In this document: positions 52,492-61,834 of the stretch, one piece after another
How the letters are laid out: each line of letters begins with the position of its first letter
How positions within the stretch are numbered: the stretch's first letter is position 1
Assembly: GCA_046296655.1 (NCBI GenBank)
Contig: JBKBLE010000008.1
Location: 1 to 64,000, forward strand
Length of the DNA: 64,000 bases
Direction of reading: 5' to 3'
Source: Cloacibacterium sp046296655
Lineage (GTDB): Bacteria; Bacteroidota; Bacteroidia; Flavobacteriales; Weeksellaceae
Notes under the pieces: generated by a model
Database searches by the model: none
What the model was told of the DNA's origin: nothing
What the model saw: only the letters and a program-made list of their open reading frames with translations
Made by a program: the position numbers and the translations under genes

Positions 52492-52598
52492 GTGAAATTC
52501 TGTAAATATTTATGGAAATTCTATAAAATATTTTTCATGGATTTGTAGAATCTTTGTATCAACAAAAAACACCAATCACAAAATATAAAAACAATATT

Positions 52599-52724
52599 AT
52601 GAAAAATGTAAGATCAAAAATATTCACTGCGATTTTAGCTTATGTAGCTCCGATTGCGATTAATTATTTGATGAATAGATTTCTGAACAAGAAATCTAAA
52701 CCGCAAGTAAAATCTACGCTATAA
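52599..52724 (+). CDS. 41-residue membrane protein (candidate)
   Basis: ATG 52599 to TAA 52724 encodes a basic N-terminus, a hydrophobic stretch (IFTAILAYVAPIAINYLM, about 7-24) and a basic tail (NKKSKPQVKS). It lies between two terminators (52463-52491 and 52772-52809), which frame it as a separate gene. Homology is unknown. Confidence 0.6.
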   Translation: MKNVRSKIFTAILAYVAPIAINYLMNRFLNKKSKPQVKSTL

Positions 52725-52771
52725 CAATATAGTTTCAACTTAAATCAGTTTTCTCAATTATTTAATTTTTT

Positions 52772-52809
52772 AGCTCTCGAGATGTTATTTTAACTTTCGG
52801 GAGCTTTTT
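52772..52809 (+). terminator. Terminator of the 41-residue gene
   Basis: AGCTCTCGA and TTCGGGAGCT form a stem with one G-T pair, then T-run. Confidence 0.65.
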
Positions 52810-52858
52810 AGTGATAAAACTCAGATGTTTATTATTGGAATATTTCAGATAAAAACTG

Positions 52859-52993
52859 TAACTTTGTGAAATGAAAGATAATAACTTATAAAATGTAGAC
52901 GGCTTTCTTTAAAGCCTCAATTTTATAACTATTTTCATAATTTTTAAGTTTTTATGTTAGACTTCGCTTGAGCCATTCAAGCGAAGTTTTTTA
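52859..52993 (+). ncRNA. Candidate small RNA between two terminators
   Basis: A -7 element TAACTTTG (52859-52866) is followed within about 125 bases by a GGCTTT/AAAGCC hairpin (about 52900) and a strong terminator (52961-52993). The only frame is six codons (ATG 52871). It could be a regulatory RNA or a leader with a tiny uORF. Confidence 0.35.
52961..52993 (+). terminator. Strong terminator before the YceI gene
   Basis: ACTTCGCTTGA/TCAAGCGAAGT, 11-bp stem and T-run. Confidence 0.8.
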
Positions 52994-53066
52994 TTGATAG
53001 AAGAAATTAAATATAGAAATTGAAATTTCTTAACATACATCAATGACTTCGTATCAGAAATAAGAC

Positions 53067-53074
53067 TATTTTTG
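53067..53074 (+). promoter_or_regulatory. -7 element TATTTTTG for the YceI gene
   Basis: 23 bases before the ATG. Confidence 0.5.
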
Positions 53075-53097
53075 TCTCATTAAAAAATATAAAGATT

Positions 53098-53661
53098 ATG
53101 ATTAAAAAAATTGCATTATCATTAGTACTAGTATCAGGACTAGCTTTTGGACAAGCTAAAAAAGTAGTTTCTTCTGACGTTCACTGGTGGGGTTATAAAA
53201 TCGCTAAAACTGAAGCGTCTTCTCACGATGGAACGGTAAACGTGAAAAACGGAACTGTAGTTTTAAAGAAAAACGCTCTAGTTGGCGGTACTTTTGTATT
53301 AGATATGACTTCTATTAACGCTACTGATTTACAAGGTGAATATCAACAAAAATTAAACGGTCACCTTAAAAATGGCGATTTCTTCGAAGTTGATAAATAT
53401 CCTACTGCTACTTTCAAAATCACTTCTGTGAAAAAAGGAGCTAATGGTAAAAGTATCGTTACAGGAAATCTTACTGTTAAAGGAAAAACTAATGCAGTTT
53501 CTTTCCCAGCTAAAATTTCAGTTAAAAACGGCGTAGTAACTTTAGAATCTGATAAATTTACTATCGACAGACAAAAATGGGACATAGCTTATAAATCTAC
53601 TATGCAAGATGTAGTAATAAAAGACGATATAGATTTGGTTGTTAAACTAACAGCGAAATAG
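53098..53661 (+). CDS. YceI family periplasmic protein
   Basis: The 187-residue protein has a signal peptide (cut near GLAFGQ) and the YceI lipocalin-like domain: VHWWGYKI, LDMTSINATDL, FFEVDKYPTATFKITSV and GNLTVKGKTNAVSFPAKI. Relatives bind isoprenoids or amphiphiles. It is monocistronic with a hairpin at its end (53686-53712). Confidence 0.92.
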   Translation: MIKKIALSLVLVSGLAFGQAKKVVSSDVHWWGYKIAKTEASSHDGTVNVKNGTVVLKKNALVGGTFVLDMTSINATDLQGEYQQKLNGHLKNGDFFEVDKYPTATFKITSVKKGANGKSIVTGNLTVKGKTNAVSFPAKISVKNGVVTLESDKFTIDRQKWDIAYKSTMQDVVIKDDIDLVVKLTAK

Positions 53662-53685
53662 TTTTTTTCAATTGTGTTTTTAGAG

Positions 53686-53720
53686 AATCCTAAAGAAATT
53701 TTCTTTAGGATTTGTTGTTT
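53686..53720 (+). terminator. Terminator of the YceI gene
   Basis: AATCCTAAAGAAA/TTTCTTTAGGATT with T-rich tail. Confidence 0.75.
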
Positions 53721-53762
53721 TTAATCTGTAAATTTATACAGAATTAATAAGCTAATAATCGC

Positions 53763-54410
53763 ATGAAATTATATGTCATCAGTGGATTGGGAGCAGATGG
53801 AAGTATTTTTGAGTACATCCAGTTTCCTAAAAAGTTTACCGAAATTATCTACATCGACTGGTTAATTCCTAATTACAACGAAAGTTTTGAAAACTATGTC
53901 AATAGAATGGCCGAAAAAGTAGATGTCAGCGAAAAATTCTGTTTACTAGGTTATTCTTTTGGAGGAATTATGGTGCAAGAAATTCATAAGCTGAAACCTG
54001 CCGAAAAAGTAGTGATTCTGGGAAGTATAAAGTCTGATAAAGAAATGTCTATCACCTTTCATTTGGCAAAAAGTTCTAGAATTTTTGCGAAACTTCCCGA
54101 AAGTTATTTCTCCGAAAAAACCATCAAATCTTATGCCTTTTTCAGAAAATTATTTGAACCGAATAATCCTAAGCTTTGGCAATATTTTAAGGTGCAAAAT
54201 CCTACTTATCTGAAATGGAGCATCAATAAAATCTTAGAATGGAAACATGAAGAAGATTCAAACGTTATCCAGATTTTAGCAGATAAAGACATTGTTTTTC
54301 CCGTAAAAAATTCTAAACCCAATTATGTCATAAAAGGCGGAACACACCTTTTCCCAGTAACTAAAGCCAAGGAAGTTTCTAAAATTTTAGAAGAAGTTTT
54401 CAGCGAGTGA
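53763..54410 (+). CDS. Alpha/beta hydrolase-like protein
   Basis: The 215-residue protein opens with VISGLGADGSIF, has a GYSFGGIM nucleophile elbow, Asp in ADKDIVFP and His in GGTHLFP. No signal peptide. Substrate unknown. It ends at base 54410, exactly adjacent to the convergent mlaD stop. Confidence 0.83.
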   Translation: MKLYVISGLGADGSIFEYIQFPKKFTEIIYIDWLIPNYNESFENYVNRMAEKVDVSEKFCLLGYSFGGIMVQEIHKLKPAEKVVILGSIKSDKEMSITFHLAKSSRIFAKLPESYFSEKTIKSYAFFRKLFEPNNPKLWQYFKVQNPTYLKWSINKILEWKHEEDSNVIQILADKDIVFPVKNSKPNYVIKGGTHLFPVTKAKEVSKILEEVFSE

Positions 54411-55415
54411 TTATTTTTGGTTTTTCTGAGCTTTTTGTTTCTCCTTTTCCAATTTTTTGAAATAACCTCTGAAGAAAATATTATGTTTCAGCGCTTCCAG
54501 ATTTTGGTTCAGTAAAACACTTGCCTGATTTAGATTATTCATCGTAGAATCTATATTTTTAACCAAATTGGCATTGTTAGAAAGGTAATTGATGGCGCCT
54601 TTTCCGTTTTTAGCATTGCTGATGGTTTCGTTTAGATTTTCTACAGTTTTATTGATATTTTGAGAAGATTCATCTAGGTGAGTTAGCGCTCTTCGCATTT
54701 TATTGGCCACAGCAGAATCTTTAAGCACCGCAACAATGTTTTCTTTGTCATTAATTCCTGCAAGAATTTTATTCACTTCATTAATGGTTCTCGTGGTTTC
54801 GTAGCTGGTTTTCTTAATGTTGGCAATGCTGTTTTTAAGGTCAGAAATCCCATATTTCACATCTTGACTTAGCGTTTTGTCATTCAGCAACATACTGAGT
54901 GTTCCTGTTCCGTTATTGATTTTTTCAGAAACTTCTAGAATATTTGCCGTAATTTGTTCAGCATTGTTATTGGTTTTGTTAATGGTTTTGAGCAAATCTT
55001 CAGTAGTAAGTCTTTCTTCTGCTTTTAAAATGTCTCCAGATTTTGCAAGGGCTGCATTTCCTGAATTCGGTGTGATGTTGACAATCATATTTCCTACCAA
55101 ACCATCAGAAGCAATACTTGCCACTGCATTTTTTTTGATGAATTTCATCGCAGTTTTGTCGATATTCATTTCTACATTAATGAGCGTATCGTTGATGATT
55201 TCTATTTTCTTAACATAGCCCACATTAATTCCAGAAAAACGGACATTATTCCCTTCTTGCAAGCCATTTACATTTTCGAAATGCGCTTTTAAAGTCTCGG
55301 TTTTACCAAAAAATTGCTGTCTGTTTCCAATAAAGTAAACAGCTATAATGAAAATGATGGTTCCGAGGATAACAAATATTCCGAGTCTTAATTTTTGAGC
55401 AACTGATTTTTCCAT
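54411..55415 (-). CDS. mlaD: MlaD/MCE domain substrate-binding protein
   Basis: The 334-residue protein has an N-terminal membrane helix (about 10-27) and an MCE domain (about 38-115, FENVNGLQEGNNVRFSGINVGYVKKI). A long helical, Asn-rich C-terminal region follows. It carries lipids for the MlaE-MlaF transporter encoded just upstream. Longer than Escherichia coli MlaD, as usual in this phylum. Confidence 0.9.
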   Translation of the reverse strand: MEKSVAQKLRLGIFVILGTIIFIIAVYFIGNRQQFFGKTETLKAHFENVNGLQEGNNVRFSGINVGYVKKIEIINDTLINVEMNIDKTAMKFIKKNAVASIASDGLVGNMIVNITPNSGNAALAKSGDILKAEERLTTEDLLKTINKTNNNAEQITANILEVSEKINNGTGTLSMLLNDKTLSQDVKYGISDLKNSIANIKKTSYETTRTINEVNKILAGINDKENIVAVLKDSAVANKMRRALTHLDESSQNINKTVENLNETISNAKNGKGAINYLSNNANLVKNIDSTMNNLNQASVLLNQNLEALKHNIFFRGYFKKLEKEKQKAQKNQK

Positions 55416-55428
55416 GTTTTTAAAAAAC

Positions 55429-56178
55429 TTATTTAAAAAATGCTTTTACTTTTGGGTCTTGTGAAGTGGAAAGTTCGGCAAAAGTTCCTTCTGCATAATT
55501 TTTTCCGTCAATCAGTAAAATCATTCTATTAGCAATAACTCTAGCACAGTCTACATCATGCGTGATGATGATCGATGAGGTTTTATATTTTTCTTGCACC
55601 GATTTCATGAGCAAGATAATTTCTTTAGAAGTAATCGGGTCTAAACCGGTGGTTGGTTCATCATAAATGATGATTTTTGGTTTCAGAATAAGCGTTCTGG
55701 CAAGAGCAACTCTTCTTTTCATACCGCCTGAAAGTTCATTCGGCATTAAATCAATTACATTTTTGAGTCCCACATTTTGCAGCGCTTCTTCTACCAAAGG
55801 CAAAGTGTCTTTTACATTTCCAAACTTTGAAATATGTCTTCTGAGCGGAAACTCTAGATTTTCTCTCACCGTCATAGAATCATAGAGCGCACTTCCTTGA
55901 AATAAAAATCCAATGTCTGCTCTTATTTCGTCTAAAGATTTCAGAGAAAGATGCTCTAATTTTTGGCTCATAATTTCTATCGTTCCGCTGTCTGGAATTT
56001 CTAAACCAATCAAACATTTTATCATCACCGATTTTCCAGAGCCAGATTTTCCCATAATCACTAGATTTTCTCCTTGATAAAGATTTAGGTTAAATCCGTC
56101 CAAAACTACATTGTCTCCATATTTTTTATAGAGATTTTCAATTTTGATGATCGGTTCATGTGCAGCATTCGGATTCAT
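55429..56178 (-). CDS. mlaF: ABC transporter ATPase MlaF
   Basis: The 249-residue ATPase has Walker A GKSGSGKS, signature LSGGMKRRVALARTL, Walker B IIIYDEPTTGLD and the switch His in ITHDV. It powers phospholipid transport between membranes. Spacing to mlaE is one base. Confidence 0.95.
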   Translation of the reverse strand: MNPNAAHEPIIKIENLYKKYGDNVVLDGFNLNLYQGENLVIMGKSGSGKSVMIKCLIGLEIPDSGTIEIMSQKLEHLSLKSLDEIRADIGFLFQGSALYDSMTVRENLEFPLRRHISKFGNVKDTLPLVEEALQNVGLKNVIDLMPNELSGGMKRRVALARTLILKPKIIIYDEPTTGLDPITSKEIILLMKSVQEKYKTSSIIITHDVDCARVIANRMILLIDGKNYAEGTFAELSTSQDPKVKAFFK

Positions 56179-56179
56179 T

Positions 56180-56959
56180 TTATTCTATAAAAATATTGGT
56201 AATTAATACAGCGATAAAATCGATAACAAACAATAACATAGAGGAGTAAACCACCGCAGAATTGGCGGCAATTCCTACACCTCGTGTTCCAGATTTACAT
56301 TGGTATCCTTTGAAACAACCTACCATTCCTATGGCAAAACCAAAGAAAAAAGTCTTGATGGTTGCAGGAAGCAAATCACTAAATTCTATATTGTCAAAAA
56401 CTTGATTAAAATATTGTAAAAAAGAAACATCACCTTTTAGATTTTCTACCAAATAAGACCCGAAAATTGCGATAAAATCACTGTAAAAAACCAAAATCGG
56501 TAACATAGCAGTCGTCGCAAGAATTCTAGTCACTACCAAATATTTAAAAGGATTGGTTCCCGAAACTTCCATAGCGTCTATTTGTTCGGTTACACGCATA
56601 GAACCTATTTCCGCACCTATTCCAGAGCCTATTTTTCCTGCACAAATCAGCCCAGTAATAATCGGCCCGATTTCTCTAATAATGGAAATACTCACCATGG
56701 AAGGCATCCAAGAAACAGCACCAAATTCCATTAAAGTAGGACGGGTTTGTAAAGTGAAAACCAAACCGATGATAAATCCCGTAACAGAAACTAGAAAAAG
56801 TGAGCGGTTACCAATGCTGTAACATTGTTTCAGAAATTCTTGAAATTCATAAGGTTTTTTATAAAATTCTTTTAAAAATCTTATGCTGAAATAGCTCATT
56901 TCGCCTATCTCTACGATGAAGTTTTTTAAAGATTGTGATATTTGATAAAAAACTTTCAT
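56180..56959 (-). CDS. mlaE: ABC transporter permease MlaE
   Basis: The 259-residue integral membrane protein has the MlaE signatures FTLQTRPTLMEFGAV, REIGPIITGLICAGKIGSGIGAEIGSMRVTEQIDAM, and AIGMVGCFKGYQCKSGTRGVGIAANSAVV. First gene of the mlaEFD operon. Confidence 0.94.
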   Translation of the reverse strand: MKVFYQISQSLKNFIVEIGEMSYFSIRFLKEFYKKPYEFQEFLKQCYSIGNRSLFLVSVTGFIIGLVFTLQTRPTLMEFGAVSWMPSMVSISIIREIGPIITGLICAGKIGSGIGAEIGSMRVTEQIDAMEVSGTNPFKYLVVTRILATTAMLPILVFYSDFIAIFGSYLVENLKGDVSFLQYFNQVFDNIEFSDLLPATIKTFFFGFAIGMVGCFKGYQCKSGTRGVGIAANSAVVYSSMLLFVIDFIAVLITNIFIE

Positions 56960-57040
56960 AAGAACATTTAAGCTTCTATCAAATTTACTGAAATTTCTTT
57001 ATTTATCCTTAAAATTCCTGTTAATTATTTGATAACAAAC

Positions 57041-57070
57041 AAAAACCGCGGTCATTTTTTATGACAGCGG
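57041..57070 (-). terminator. Terminator of the ABC1 kinase gene
   Basis: CCGCGGTCAT/ATGACAGCGG with one mismatch, T-run on the minus strand. Confidence 0.75.
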
Positions 57071-57105
57071 AAAACTTTTTATTTTGCGACTTGTTTTTTT
57101 GGTGA

Positions 57106-58776
57106 TTATTTTTTCCTTTTAAAATCTTCATCTTTTATCACCATTTTATAAGCGAGCCATAATCCAAAAACTGAAGCAATGATGAAGAAAAACATCGCTA
57201 TCGAAATTCCAAAAATTTGAAAATTAGGAACCCTCATCAATAGAGATGAGCCAATAATTAATGCAGCAATAATAAGTGCAATGGAAATTCTATTGGCTAC
57301 TTTTTGGAAGGCATCGGTAAATCGTTCTTCATCTATCGCATCTATTTTGAGCTGAAACTGATTCTGAGCCAAATTTTCGGTGATTTTATTAAGTCTTTCC
57401 GGAAGATTTTCGGCTAATTTTTTGGTTTCTATCAATTGAGCAAAGAAATTTTCAGGTTGGGCTTCGTGAGCCATTTTTTTGACCATCATTTTCTCCAAAA
57501 TCTGCTTCATGTTTTCAGCCAAATCATAATGAGGAGCGAGAACCGCTACAATTTGGTCTAAATTCAATAATATTTTCCCAAGAATATTCAGTTCTACCGC
57601 AATTCTGATTCCTTTTTCTGCGGCAATTTTATTCATTCTGATGAGCATTTTTCCCGTTTGCATTTCTGCGGCATTTCTGTTCTGAGAATCCAGCACAAGT
57701 CGGTTAATTTCTTTTTTGAAACCAATAATATCTGCGTTTCTATCATCTTGACTGATTTCTAGAAGTACTTTAGAAACTTCTTCACCATTGTATTTGCTGA
57801 TGGCAATGAGCAATTTCAAGATTTGTTCCTGCAAATTCGGACTGAATTTCGCCACCATTCCTAAATCCATTAAGGCAATTTTTCGGTCTATGGTCAGGTG
57901 TACATTTCCAGGATGCGGATCTGCATGCGCAAAACCATCAAAAATAATTTGTTGAAGATAAGCTTCTACCAATTCATCAATGAGTACCGAAAAATCGGTT
58001 TCTGTTTTTTGAATTCCATGAACAGAAGTAATTTTTTGACCGTCCACGAAATCCATCGTCAGAATTTTAGAAGTAGAGTAGTCTAAAACAGGTTGAGGAA
58101 TCACAATATGCTCAAATTTTTCTAGATTTTTGCCCAGAGCAATCAGATTTTGAGCTTCTCTGCTGTAATCCAACTCGTGAATGAGAATGTGTCTCATCTC
58201 GTCTAGAACATCGTCTATTCCGTATTTTTTGGCAGTTTTAGAATGTTTTACAGCAAAGTCTGACAATTCTTTCAGGGTGTCTAAATCTTCGATGAAATTT
58301 TTACGAATTCCCGGTCTTTGAATTTTCACAGCTACTTCTTTTCCAGAGCGCAAAACCGCTTTGTGAACTTGCCCAATACTTGCCGAAGCCAATGGTTGGG
58401 TTTCAAAACTCAAAAAAGCTTTGGAAATTTTTGTACCTAATTCATCTTCCACTATTTTTTGGATTTCAGAATACGGAATTTCCTCTACATCATCTTGTAA
58501 AGTTGCCAATGCCAATAAATAAGGCTCTGGCAATAAATCTGGTCTTGTAGAAAGAGTTTGCCCGATTTTTACATAAGTCGGACCCATATTTTTGAGGTCT
58601 TCTACCAATTCTTCTGGCGAAGTGTAGCGATTAGACTCTTCAGAAAGTTCTTGGTCTTCTGCCAATTCATCAAGTGCTTTATCTGAAGCAGCTGATAAAA
58701 TATCGCTGTTTCTATATTTGAGTACCAATGAAATGAATTTCTGGTATTTTTTTAGGTTTTCGGGAATGATATTCAT
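57106..58776 (-). CDS. ABC1/UbiB family atypical kinase
   Basis: The 556-residue protein has the KxGQ motif (GPTYVKIGQTLSTRPDLLP), PLASASIGQVHKA, VKIQRPG, HADPHPGN and two C-terminal membrane helices (about 500-545). Family members support quinone biosynthesis (the window has no other such gene), acting as ATPases or kinases at the membrane. It could act in menaquinone metabolism. Confidence 0.9.
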   Translation of the reverse strand: MNIIPENLKKYQKFISLVLKYRNSDILSAASDKALDELAEDQELSEESNRYTSPEELVEDLKNMGPTYVKIGQTLSTRPDLLPEPYLLALATLQDDVEEIPYSEIQKIVEDELGTKISKAFLSFETQPLASASIGQVHKAVLRSGKEVAVKIQRPGIRKNFIEDLDTLKELSDFAVKHSKTAKKYGIDDVLDEMRHILIHELDYSREAQNLIALGKNLEKFEHIVIPQPVLDYSTSKILTMDFVDGQKITSVHGIQKTETDFSVLIDELVEAYLQQIIFDGFAHADPHPGNVHLTIDRKIALMDLGMVAKFSPNLQEQILKLLIAISKYNGEEVSKVLLEISQDDRNADIIGFKKEINRLVLDSQNRNAAEMQTGKMLIRMNKIAAEKGIRIAVELNILGKILLNLDQIVAVLAPHYDLAENMKQILEKMMVKKMAHEAQPENFFAQLIETKKLAENLPERLNKITENLAQNQFQLKIDAIDEERFTDAFQKVANRISIALIIAALIIGSSLLMRVPNFQIFGISIAMFFFIIASVFGLWLAYKMVIKDEDFKRKK

Positions 58777-58901
58777 AGGAAATGAGTTGTTTTTTCAAGA
58801 GCAAATTAATTGAGAATAAGTGGCTTATCTGTTACAAAATTTGAAGGTGTATTTTCAAAATTTTAAGGATGAATAATATTTTATGATTTGCCTAATAATT
58901 T

Positions 58902-58909
58902 TATCTTTG
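58902..58909 (+). promoter_or_regulatory. -7 element TATCTTTG for sdaA
   Basis: 25 bases before the ATG. Confidence 0.5.
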
Positions 58910-58934
58910 TAAAAATCATTTATCAATAATCAAT

Positions 58935-60356
58935 ATGGAGAGTATTTCGGTTTTTGAAATCATAAAAGTAGGAATTGGGCCGTCTTCGTCTCATACGATG
59001 GGACCTTGGAATGCAGCGGAAATGTTTCTGAGTGAAATCAGAAGAAATTTCCAGATTTCAGAGGTGGCAGAAGTGTATGTAGAGTTTTTCGGCTCGCTTG
59101 CCAAAACAGGAATCGGTCACGGAACAGATATTGCAGGAATGCTCGGTTTAAGCGGAGAAAATTTCAAAAAAATAGATACCGATAAAATAGATGCTAAAAT
59201 AGCCGAAATCAAAAATTCTGGGAAATTGATTTTAGGAGCTGAAAAAGAAATTCCTTTTATTTACGGGAAACATTTGGTGCTGAATATGCAAAAATCTTTA
59301 GATTTTCACCCAAATGGAATGATTTTCAAAGCGGTTTTTAACAACGGAGAAATTTTAGAAAAAGACTACTATTCTGTAGGTGGCGGTTTTGTGGCGACGC
59401 AAGAAGATAATTCTATAGAAAGTCACTGTATCAGAACACCTTATCCTTGTCATAAAGGCGAAGATATTTCAAAATATTGTGAAGAATTAGGCGTTCAGAG
59501 ACTTTCTGATTTGGTGTACATCAACGAAGAAGCTTGGAGAACCAAAGAAGAAACGAGAAGTGAAGCGCTTTACATTTGGCAACAAATCAAAGAATGCATT
59601 TACAAAGGCGTTAATAAAGAAGGGGTTTTACCGGGTGGACTTAATGTAACGAGAAGAGCTGCAGATTTCAATCGAAAATTATTAGGCGAGGACGTTATTT
59701 ACAAAAACATAAACGAATGGTTTGCTGCGGTAAAAAATTCTCCTAAAGATTTCAATCAAATTACCCGTTGGATTTCGTGTTTTGCATTGGCGGTAAACGA
59801 AGAAAATGCCAGTTTTGGTAGAATAATTACAGCACCTACGAATGGAGCAAGTGGAGTAATTCCTGCCGTTCTCATGTATTCTCAAACTTTTACAGAATTC
59901 AATACAGAGGAAGATATCATCAGATTTATTTTAGTGGCGGGAGAAATTGGTACGCTTTTCAAGAAAAATGCGACTATTTCTGCAGCAATGGGAGGTTGCC
60001 AAGCAGAAATCGGTGTTTCTTCGGCGATGGCGGCAGCTGGTTTAACAGAAATTTCAGGCGGAACTCCAGCTCAGGTTTTGATGGCAGCAGAAATTGCGAT
60101 GGAACATCACCTTGGTCTCACTTGCGACCCAATTGGAGGATTGGTTCAGATTCCGTGTATTGAGAGAAATTCTATGGGCGCCATGAAAGCGATTACCGCT
60201 TGTCATATCGCGCTAGAAAGCGATCCTTCTAAAGCAAGAGTTTCTCTGGATGATGTCATCAAATCCATGTGGGAAACCGCGCTAGACATGAATTCTAAGT
60301 ACAAGGAAACTTCTGAAGGTGGTTTAGCAGTTGCTGTGAACGTGGCAGAATGTTAA
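58935..60356 (+). CDS. sdaA: L-serine ammonia-lyase
   Basis: The 473-residue iron-sulfur enzyme deaminates L-serine to pyruvate. SSSHTMGPWNAA and the small beta domain are at the N-terminus; likely cluster cysteines lie in MGGCQAEIG, LTCDPIGG and IPCIERN. It is the single-chain form. It contributes to serine catabolism. Confidence 0.95.
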   Translation: MESISVFEIIKVGIGPSSSHTMGPWNAAEMFLSEIRRNFQISEVAEVYVEFFGSLAKTGIGHGTDIAGMLGLSGENFKKIDTDKIDAKIAEIKNSGKLILGAEKEIPFIYGKHLVLNMQKSLDFHPNGMIFKAVFNNGEILEKDYYSVGGGFVATQEDNSIESHCIRTPYPCHKGEDISKYCEELGVQRLSDLVYINEEAWRTKEETRSEALYIWQQIKECIYKGVNKEGVLPGGLNVTRRAADFNRKLLGEDVIYKNINEWFAAVKNSPKDFNQITRWISCFALAVNEENASFGRIITAPTNGASGVIPAVLMYSQTFTEFNTEEDIIRFILVAGEIGTLFKKNATISAAMGGCQAEIGVSSAMAAAGLTEISGGTPAQVLMAAEIAMEHHLGLTCDPIGGLVQIPCIERNSMGAMKAITACHIALESDPSKARVSLDDVIKSMWETALDMNSKYKETSEGGLAVAVNVAEC

Positions 60357-60427
60357 TGAAATTTTGAGCAAGATAACCTCTATTTATTTTCTAAAAATTC
60401 TTAACTTGTGCCACTGAATTTTTATCA

Positions 60428-60817
60428 ATGGCTACCATTATCAAACCCAATATTGCTCCAGAATTGCTCTCACAACTCTACACGAAATTCGAGGAAGAGA
60501 AACAAGTCATCGTGCACTGTGGTTTTCAGAATAATTATTTGATTGGAAATCTCGTAAGAATTTGGCGAACCACGTTCTTGGTGGATAAATTTACGGGACA
60601 TAGAAGCCAACTTTTATTCTGGGAAAATATCTCAATGTTTCCTTACTGGACGGAAGTTCCGCCTGTGAAAGAATATTGGTTTACCCTTATTTTTTCTGGA
60701 TTGCCTAAAGATTGCAAACTCTTTGATTTTGTAGAAGAAATTCCGCAAGAAGGAGGTTTTCTGGTGACTGATATTGATAGAAATAAAAGCGATGTTTATA
60801 CTATAAAATTAATTTAA
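60428..60817 (+). CDS. Conserved hypothetical protein
   Basis: A 129-residue soluble protein with no signal peptide; features are FEEEKQVIVHCGFQN near the start and LLFWENISMFPYWTEVPPVKEYWFTLIFSGLP in the middle. I do not recognise the family. Its stop directly abuts the ATG of the DUF1684 gene, so they are co-transcribed and perhaps coupled. Confidence 0.78.
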   Translation: MATIIKPNIAPELLSQLYTKFEEEKQVIVHCGFQNNYLIGNLVRIWRTTFLVDKFTGHRSQLLFWENISMFPYWTEVPPVKEYWFTLIFSGLPKDCKLFDFVEEIPQEGGFLVTDIDRNKSDVYTIKLI

Positions 60818-61462
60818 ATGAAGAAGATTTACCTACTTTTACTCTTAGTTTCAAGTTTTGCCTTTGGTCAAGGTCTTAAAAATAAAACCGACAAAAAACA
60901 ATTTCCTGCAGAAATTCTAGAAATTGAAACCTTTCAAAAAGAACTCAATCGAGAATACAAAACAGAGGAAGAAACACCTTTGCGTGGCTCTAATTTCAAG
61001 AAATTCAAGTCTCATCCCTTTTTTCCTATTGATTTAACTTATCGTGTAAAAGCGAAATTGGTGAAAACTGAAAACGCGGTTCCTTTTGAAATTCCTACTT
61101 CGTCTGGAAGAACCAAAAAATACAGAGAATTCGGGAAAGCCTATTTCACACTGAATGGAGCAGAACAGGTTTTGACGGTTTATCAAAGTTTAGCCTTGTT
61201 AGATGACCCAGAATATCAGGATTATTTGTTCTTGCCTTTCAAAGATGAAACCAACGGTAAAGATACATATGGTGGCGGAAGATATCTCGATTTAAGAATT
61301 CCTCAAAATGATGAATTAATTATTGATTTCAATAAAGCATATCATCCGTTTTGTGCTTATAACGCTACCGATTACAGTTGCCCAATTGTTCCTCAGAATA
61401 ACTGGTTGCAATTACCTATCGAAGCAGGTGTGAAATACCAAGATATTTGGTTTGAGCATTAG
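60818..61462 (+). CDS. DUF1684 secreted protein
   Basis: The 214-residue protein has a signal peptide (MKKIYLLLLLVSSFAFGQ) and the DUF1684 signatures GGGRYLDLRIP and FNKAYHPFCAYNATDYSCPIVPQNNWLQLPIEAG. The function of this domain is not known to me. It is last in a two-gene unit with a terminator-like stem at 61537-61589. Confidence 0.9.
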   Translation: MKKIYLLLLLVSSFAFGQGLKNKTDKKQFPAEILEIETFQKELNREYKTEEETPLRGSNFKKFKSHPFFPIDLTYRVKAKLVKTENAVPFEIPTSSGRTKKYREFGKAYFTLNGAEQVLTVYQSLALLDDPEYQDYLFLPFKDETNGKDTYGGGRYLDLRIPQNDELIIDFNKAYHPFCAYNATDYSCPIVPQNNWLQLPIEAGVKYQDIWFEH

Positions 61463-61536
61463 TTTCTAGATTCTAGATGTGAGATACTAGATACAAGACA
61501 TGAGATATAAAATACTCAATAACTAATATAAACTAA
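61463..61536. repeat. Degenerate AGATACTAGAT simple repeat
   Basis: Words such as TCTAGATTCTAGATG and GAGATACTAGATACAAGACATGAGATA recur. Noncoding. Confidence 0.5.
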
Positions 61537-61589
61537 AAATTCAAAATTTATTTCCTCTGTTCAAAGAAAGTAAATTTTGAATTTTTTTT
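61537..61589 (+). terminator. Terminator-like stem after DUF1684
   Basis: AAATTCAAAATTTA/TAAATTTTGAATTT with a 20-base loop and T-run. Confidence 0.5.
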
Positions 61590-61644
61590 ATCAAATATTT
61601 TGAGTGAAGTAATTTTGTAAAAATCGTCAATGCTTAATGTTTTT

Positions 61645-61828
61645 AAAACGCAAAGATTCTGAATAATAAAAAATAAAAATTTAAGGGAACAAAGCTAAAA
61701 TTCGCTAGCGAATTGAAAAAGCGAAAGCTTAAAAACGAATTTATTCGTCAACTTTGCTCGCTTAAAGCTTGAAAAATTTGTTAAAAATCTTAGCGCTCAT
61801 TGCGAAAAACCTTTGCGACTTTGCGTGA
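61645..61828. repeat. MITE-like element, copy 4
   Basis: AAAACGCAAAG (61645-61655), central AATTCGCTAGCGAATT (61699-61714), AAAGCGAAAGCTTAAAAACGAA, then CTTTGCGACTTTGCGTG near 61811-61827. Confidence 0.65.
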
Positions 61829-61834
61829 AAAAAT

